NCBI RefSeq assembly: GCF_902167145.1
Contig: NC_050097.1
Span: 172,390,923 to 172,454,922, forward strand
Source of the DNA: Zea mays
Lineage: Eukaryota > Streptophyta > Magnoliopsida > Poales > Poaceae
Direction: 5' to 3'
DNA length: 64,000 bases
The notes under the pieces: model-generated
What the model saw: the letters and a program-made list of their open reading frames with translations, nothing else
What the model was told of the DNA's origin: nothing
Databases searched by the model: none
Shown here: positions 58,396-64,000 of the stretch, piece after piece
Layout: each line of letters starts with the position of its first letter
How positions within the stretch are numbered: the stretch's first letter is position 1
Position numbers and translations under genes: made by a program

Positions 58396-59516
58396 ATATA
58401 TATATATACACACCAATGGGTGCGAGAATTGAGGATCACGACCCTACCAGCGCGCGGATGGCAGAACTTAGTTGGGGAGGAAGAAGGCCCTGACATGTGG
58501 GACCCACAGAGGTGTGGCACCAGGCGAGCGTGGGTGAGGTCCCGACCAGTGGGTCCCTCATGGAAGTGGTCGACTGATTTAGGGCATGGGAGAAGAGATG
58601 GCTGCGTGGGAGTAAGGGGGATGGGCCGACACCAGGGGAATACGGCCCAAGGCGCCAAATGGACTCTTATTCTTTTTATTTATTTCTGTATTCATTTTCT
58701 TCTCTGTTTTCTTCCCTAATATAAAATTATATTCAAATTCAAATTTTGAACTAACTTCAAATGGAGTTCAAATTTAAAGTATATTTAAGTGCTCAAACAA
58801 AAACTCCAACTTGTTATACATGGTTTATTTTATTTTCTATATCCATTATTTACTTAGTCAAATGAGATATTCCCATATTATTCCCTTTTTTATTTAAAAA
58901 TATTCAAATTCCAATCCATGATAAATTTTAAGAATTCAAATTTAATACACACTCAAAATCAATCATGATGCAGTAGATATCTATTTATCTTAATTAATTT
59001 ATTTGTTTGATAGATGTTTGAAATATGAAACACACTCATAATGTTTCTTTCTTTTTAGGAAGATAGCATTTTGAATGTGGGATAAGAATTAAAAGTTACT
59101 CCAAAATAAAATATTCATTATCTATTTATTTTGAAAGAAGTTATTGTATACTTTTATTCAAGGGCTTCTCGATTGTTTTAAGAGTATGTATAATTTATGA
59201 GGAGAACAAATCAATGGAGTAACTTTTATTATTTATTCTCTCGAGCTTCCATTTTATGAGTTAAATTTAAAAAGACTAGTCGAGATTTGAGTCATCTAAA
59301 TTTTAATACTCTTTTAAATAAATGTTTAAAGTATATCTTTTAATGAAATGAATAATCTTTTAGTTGAACAGAAAAGCTTTCTATTATTTCTTTTCTAAAT
59401 TAATTCTTGGTTTCAAAATTCAACCCTCAAAAATCAGACTCAAATATAATTTGAGATATCTGAATTTACTATTTTATTTATTTATTTATTTCCTTATAAA
59501 ATTTTTGGGCTTTACA
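58396..59516 (-). repeat. Left LTR of element D, second segment
   Basis: It resumes in the AT microsatellite after E and ends GGGCTTTACA. It is AT-rich from 58690 on. Together with 39602-42520 it gives one LTR of about 4.03 kb. The matching part of the right LTR lies outside the window. Confidence 0.75.
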
Positions 59517-61754
59517 AATCCTACCCCTTAATAGAAATCTCGTTCTCGAGATTTGTAAGAAAAAAGGATGTATTACCATATTGTCTCAACACATATGTAC
59601 AAGCAAAAATCTTAGCTTGATACATAACTTATTAGCAACACATAGGGTCAAATAGACCTTATTATTATTCCTAAAATAGTAAAATACTAACTACTAACTA
59701 AAGTAACATTTAGGTCTTACAAATAGTTATATATATGTATCTTGGTGGAGCTGGTGGTGGTGGTGGAGGTAGTGGGTGTTGTTGTTGTTGTTGTTGTCTT
59801 TCCAACCGTTCTGCCTCATTTCTTGACGCATCTCCAACCGGTCCTGACATATTTCTTGGCGTTCTTGCCTTATCTGATTTTGCATTTCGTTCCCCGTGTT
59901 TGTCATTGTTGTAGTACCTGCATTTGGGCGGCAACCACTGGATCAGTTCCAGCCGGTGGAGGATTTGGAGGATTCATTTCTATTTGCTATTGCCTGATAA
60001 TCCTCCTATTGTGGGGGTTGGCTAGTAGATTGATTCCTCCTCCCTTCCTGGTATTGACCATCTGAGTTAGAAGCATATGGTAAGATAGTTTTGCAAGGGA
60101 AATTATTTGGTAGGCAGAACGAATAGGCTAATAGCTAGTCATAAACTGAAGATTCTTTGGCAGGTCTTAATCTGTTGTTTTATGTCAAGATTGGGATAAC
60201 TAGTCGTATAAGGTGAATGTCCAAAGGTAAGATAGAATATGTCCGTTTAAATAGATCACGTTAGATTAGATCACATTAGAATATATAATCCTATTTAAGA
60301 ATACCATTTAGTTGAGCATATCAAGCTGACTTTATCTTTATGAAATTCTAGTATCTTTTTTTCTTTTTTTATCTAAGTGGAACTTCCCATTAGTATTTTT
60401 TTATAAACCTAATATTTTTCATGCATTAGCAGGTAGGGCATAGAAAAAAACGGTACATCTGGTTTTAGCTATTAGGTGAGTGTAGAGAAGATTTGGGGGT
60501 AAGGGAAAGTTAGGTAAGGGAGACTTTTTTATTCTGGATGGTGGATCTTGATTCATCTGAAGATCTGTTTCTACTCATATCGTTCATTGTCGAAGTTAAC
60601 CTTCTTGGGTCTGGTCTAGGAACCATCGGTTGTGGTGTTAGATGCCATTATCTGAGTTGGGATAACAATTGTGGGTATATGGGGTAGGTTGATTAAACAG
60701 AATTTGGCTTTGCTTTTGAGATAGAATGGATTATATGGTGCAGGTAGGTCAGAATCTCTGTTAGGTTAAAATAGAGGGGTTATGCAACCATCGGATGGTT
60801 AAGGTAGTTGCATGACACCGAGTTGGTCTGTCGTTCTTAATTTAGTGCAGAGTGAATTAAATTAGAACATATTTTATAGGAGTAGAGTCTCATTTATTTC
60901 ATCAGTATTATCCTTCTTGTTAAGCAACTTACATTAGATTAGCTCCACTTTAGCCTTCGTTAGGTTAGATTAATTTATCACATTAGATCAGATCTAAGTT
61001 ATATTTGTGTGACTAGATTAGACTAGATAAGATCTTATTATTTTGGATTAGATCCCGGTTGTTACTTTAGGATGAGATAAGTAAAATGGTTAGGATAAGA
61101 TGAATCTTTCAAGATAAGATGAATTTATTAAGATAAGAGAGAGTCTTTTAAGATAAGATGGATCTATTAGGCTTGATATATTCTAGTGGGGGCATTCTTA
61201 GTTGGTCTAGTTTATCTTATAAATAATTTATGAGGATAAGATTTTTTTAACATAAGATCAACCTATTAGGATAAGATAGTCCTTTAAGTTAAGAAGGTTC
61301 TATTTAAAATAGATACACTTTAATGGAGGATAATCTAGGTTGTTTAGTTATCTTATGAATTTTATTTATTTATATTTATGCCTATATGTATATGCAGATG
61401 TAATTGTGAACATTACTCCATAACTCATCACACTCAATCAAAGATCCAAATCAGACATGTATCACAAGAACAAACATTCAAGCATACAGATATTTACAAA
61501 AATAGTTTTGATTTTGTTCCTAAGAGTAGGTCTCCTATTCCTAAAGGTCACTTTAGGTACATGATTTTAAAGTGTGAAATCCACTTTTGTCTTTAGAAGT
61601 GATAAGGTAAGAATATTCAGAGTAAAGTAGAAATACATGAGAAAAGATTAAGAAAAGTTTAGAAAAGAATTAGAGTAGCAAAGGTAAGTAAATAAGTGTT
61701 GTCCAGTTCTATCTAGGTTTCGTCTTACAGTCAACATTCCTCTGATACCACTTC
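59517..61754 (-). mobile_element. Internal remnant of element D
   Basis: The minus strand starts with the primer site TGGTATCAGAGG (61739-61750), identical in its first 11 bases to the iMet type. At 59934-59710 a minus frame starts MPPKCRYYNNDKHGERN and has Gln and Pro runs; it may be a gag N-terminal scrap. 60900-61300 carries many AAGATAAGAT repeats. A palindrome TCTCGTTCTCGAGA lies near 59537. Protease, RT, RNase H and integrase are not found. Confidence 0.6.
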
Positions 61755-64000
61755 TGTCACACCCAGGTTTTAGGGACCTGGGCACGAACATAATCACCAG
61801 GTGTGCTGGACCAAGTCTCACACATATGATGAATCATGGTACAGAAACGAATTTCACATCTTTACTATATAATAGGAGTTCTATACAAAATAAATAAATA
61901 AATAAATACATCGAAAGGAGACAACGATAGAACAACCCAAAGTTGAATGGGAGACGACGACCTAGATCTCTCACGAACACATCGCAACATTCCTCCATGC
62001 GCCTCATCATGTGGTACCTGTTCTTGACCTGTGGGGTGTGAGACAGCAAGGGTGAGCTCACATATGTTCATCGCTCAACAAGTTGTGGGGAATAATATGC
62101 ATTAACTCACCAAATGTGGGAGTCCATGTGAAGTGTAAGGCTAATCAATAATGGGGGTTAAAGCTGAGCATTGCTTTTAATAAGTTGGTCAAATTTTATT
62201 AGCAGTTACTAAATGTAAGTAAATACCAAACCATAATATTGGAACAAAATTAATAATAAATCCAATGCAATGCAAATGATAAATTGAATTTAGTTTCATA
62301 ATTTAATCATGTGAGAGTCCTGAGCTGCTCATGACCGCGAGCACGGCTAGTATACCAGTTTTACACTCTGCAGAGGTTGTACCCTATACCCACAAGTTGT
62401 GTATCCCATGTCACCAGGGTTAGCCAGACCCTAAGACACTACCGAGGTGAATGGCTAGGGATCCAGTACGATGTCTTTACAAAGTTCCACTAACTTCAGA
62501 AAACCCGGTACAGTTTCTAGGAAGAGCAATGCAGGAATCCCCCGTCTGACCACCATCGCACCAAAATCAACTCGGGAACCTCCCTACACGCCTACTGCCC
62601 TTGCCCCTATCGAGTAAGGTAGTCCTCCACTAGCTTTGCTAGTTAGTCAGCCAATGACGTCCCATTCCACCCTTGTGGTGGCACGTGTTTCTCAAGTTAA
62701 GCTCCATGTTCCAATTAAAAATAATGATCTTGACATGAATAATAAATAAAATAACAATATAATTGGAACATGGACATAATGTAATATTAAACCCAAAACT
62801 ATATAGAGCAATAGCAAAACTACCCAAATAGTTCATGGGTAAACAAGGTATAAAGATAACCAGACTAGGGTGACCTATTGGGTCCCATCAAAATTAAGCC
62901 TATGCATGAATAAGTGATAATAAAGAACATTATTGGGTAATAAAAGTGGTCAAGGGCACAAATTGCCTGGGACTTGAGATTCCAGGTACCAACTTGCTTT
63001 TTCGGTGACTCGTGACCTCACTGCTACACGTAGCAATACAAACAAACATGGTATAGGCAAAATTAACATCACACCAAACATAAGAACAAACTGCGTAACA
63101 ATGATCTCCGCGTTGCTACGAGATCGTGGCTCGTGAATCACTAAAATTGGAATTATGGTTAAAGAATTATGATTTATGATAGATCTATGTGGTTTAAATA
63201 TTAAACTTTATTATAAATTTGTTAGTGTATATCATATGAGAGACTATTCCATAAATAATTAACTCAACCTTAATCTAAGTCATTACTTGATTAAAGATCA
63301 TCTTTTAGTCAAATTATAACCATAAGATCAGAATACTATATTAATATTAGAAAAGCTAATCCAATAAACATAGATTAATCCGAATAGTTACTTAATCATA
63401 GAAGTATGTGATATCTAATATTGCTACTGTGTAGTAAATATTTCTATGAGGTTAACACAATTAGAATGGATCAAATCGGGGTTAAGGTGTAAAAGTTATG
63501 ATTTTATCAAAAATTTAGGTGTCAAACATAAAGCAAAATGAGTGTTATTTTTATAACTAAGTTACATAGTAAAATATGGTTACTAAACGATAGACAATAT
63601 TATCATGAGTCTAATGCAATTGGAATGGATCGAATCGGAACTAAAAAGAATTAGTTATGCTTTTTCTAAGATTTTGGAATTACTTTTGCATTAAAAATTA
63701 TTTTCAAATTACTCTTATTGAAAAACAGATTTCCATGGACCGCAGCCACCATTTTATAAAAGACCAGGGGGTTGCCTATAAGAACCAGGGGCTAACATTA
63801 AGTATTTTCCGTAGATAAGGGACTGTGGGTTTATTCAAAAAAAGGGCAGGGACTCTTATGCAAAAAGTGGAGGTCGAAGGGGTATCTTTAATTCCCCACC
63901 ATCTGATCAAAAACTGAGGGCCCAGATTTTAACCTAGCTCATGCAAACGGGTATGCATTACCTACCATGGGATCTTAGGTAGACGCCTCGAATATTATGA
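61755..64000 (-). repeat. Right LTR of element D (partial)
   Basis: It starts TGTCACACCCAGGTTTTAGGG and continues past the window. It matches the left LTR over about 2.25 kb, to the point equivalent to about 41861. Confidence 0.85.

Larger units (their letters stand above)
39602..64000 (-). mobile_element. Element D: gutted LTR retrotransposon with ~4-kb LTRs, cut by window edge
   Basis: Read on the minus strand. The right (5') LTR starts at 61755 and runs off the window; its primer site is at 61739-61750. The left (3') LTR runs from 39602 to 59516 but is split by element E. Removing E gives about 4.03 kb. The polypurine tract, read on minus, adjoins 59516 (AAGGGGTAGGATT). The internal region is only about 2.2 kb with gag scraps. 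LTR copies differ at many sites, so it is older than C. Insertion boundaries on the right cannot be seen. Confidence 0.8.

Noticed and set aside
59710..59934. Intact small protein with Gln and Pro runs
   Set aside because: Better explained as a degraded gag start and trinucleotide repeats in the gutted interior of element D.

Overview
The window is plant nuclear DNA from a large-genome grass, most likely maize or a close panicoid relative. The evidence is GT-AG spliced exons, a GC-rich first exon beside AT-rich introns, many hAT and Tourist-type small DNA transposons, and about 50 kb of nested Ty3/Gypsy LTR retrotransposons. Nothing bacterial, no rRNA or tRNA gene and no CRISPR array was seen. 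The species is inferred from style, not from a database match.

Region 1 (1-10.8 kb) is genic. It holds the last exons of a plus-strand gene that starts before the window (522-2086), a possible broken fragment of an enoyl-CoA isomerase-like gene on the minus strand (266-430), and one complete plus-strand gene (3101-10783; ten exons, about 652 residues). That gene encodes an acidic three-RRM, hnRNP-like RNA-binding protein. Its 5-kb first intron is packed with small transposons, at least two of which carry scraps that read like host exons.

Region 2 (11-14.4 kb) is a run of non-autonomous DNA transposons, including a hAT element with a perfect 8-bp target duplication (12162-12704) and a Tourist-like MITE with TAA ends (13060-13175). 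A decayed Copia-like tail follows.

Region 3 (14.4-39.6 kb) is nested Gypsy material. Element A (15604-25227; TSD GAGTC; 587-bp LTRs with no difference seen) lies inside an older minus-oriented LTR element (F). A has an intact Tat-lineage pol with two RNase H regions but no gag. On the opposite strand it carries a three-exon spliced gene with its own TATA box. Element B (26317-38352; TSD AACTT; LTRs about 1.69 kb with 57-bp tandem repeats) runs on the minus strand. B keeps gag and protease but has lost RT, RNase H and integrase. It also carries an antisense five-exon gene, so A and B are complementary in what they lack while sharing an antisense gene architecture. B sits in an older LTR fragment (G).

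Region 4 (39.6-64 kb) is a three-layer nest. Element D is a minus-oriented, gutted element with LTRs of about 4 kb, its right LTR cut by the window edge. Its left LTR was hit by E, a Mutator-like DNA transposon with inverted ends of about 50 bp and 670-bp tandem repeats (42521-58395). E was hit in turn by element C (42929-56590; TSD CGAGA; 4.0-kb LTRs; iMet-type primer site). C is a Tekay/Del-like chromovirus with an extra coiled-coil ORF ahead of gag, a nearly complete gag-pol, one in-frame stop near the end, and a chromodomain-like C-terminus.

Insertion order from nesting and LTR similarity: F, G and D are old; E came after D; B and C are recent; A is the youngest. Coordinates of exons and termini were read by eye, and percent identities were not computed.
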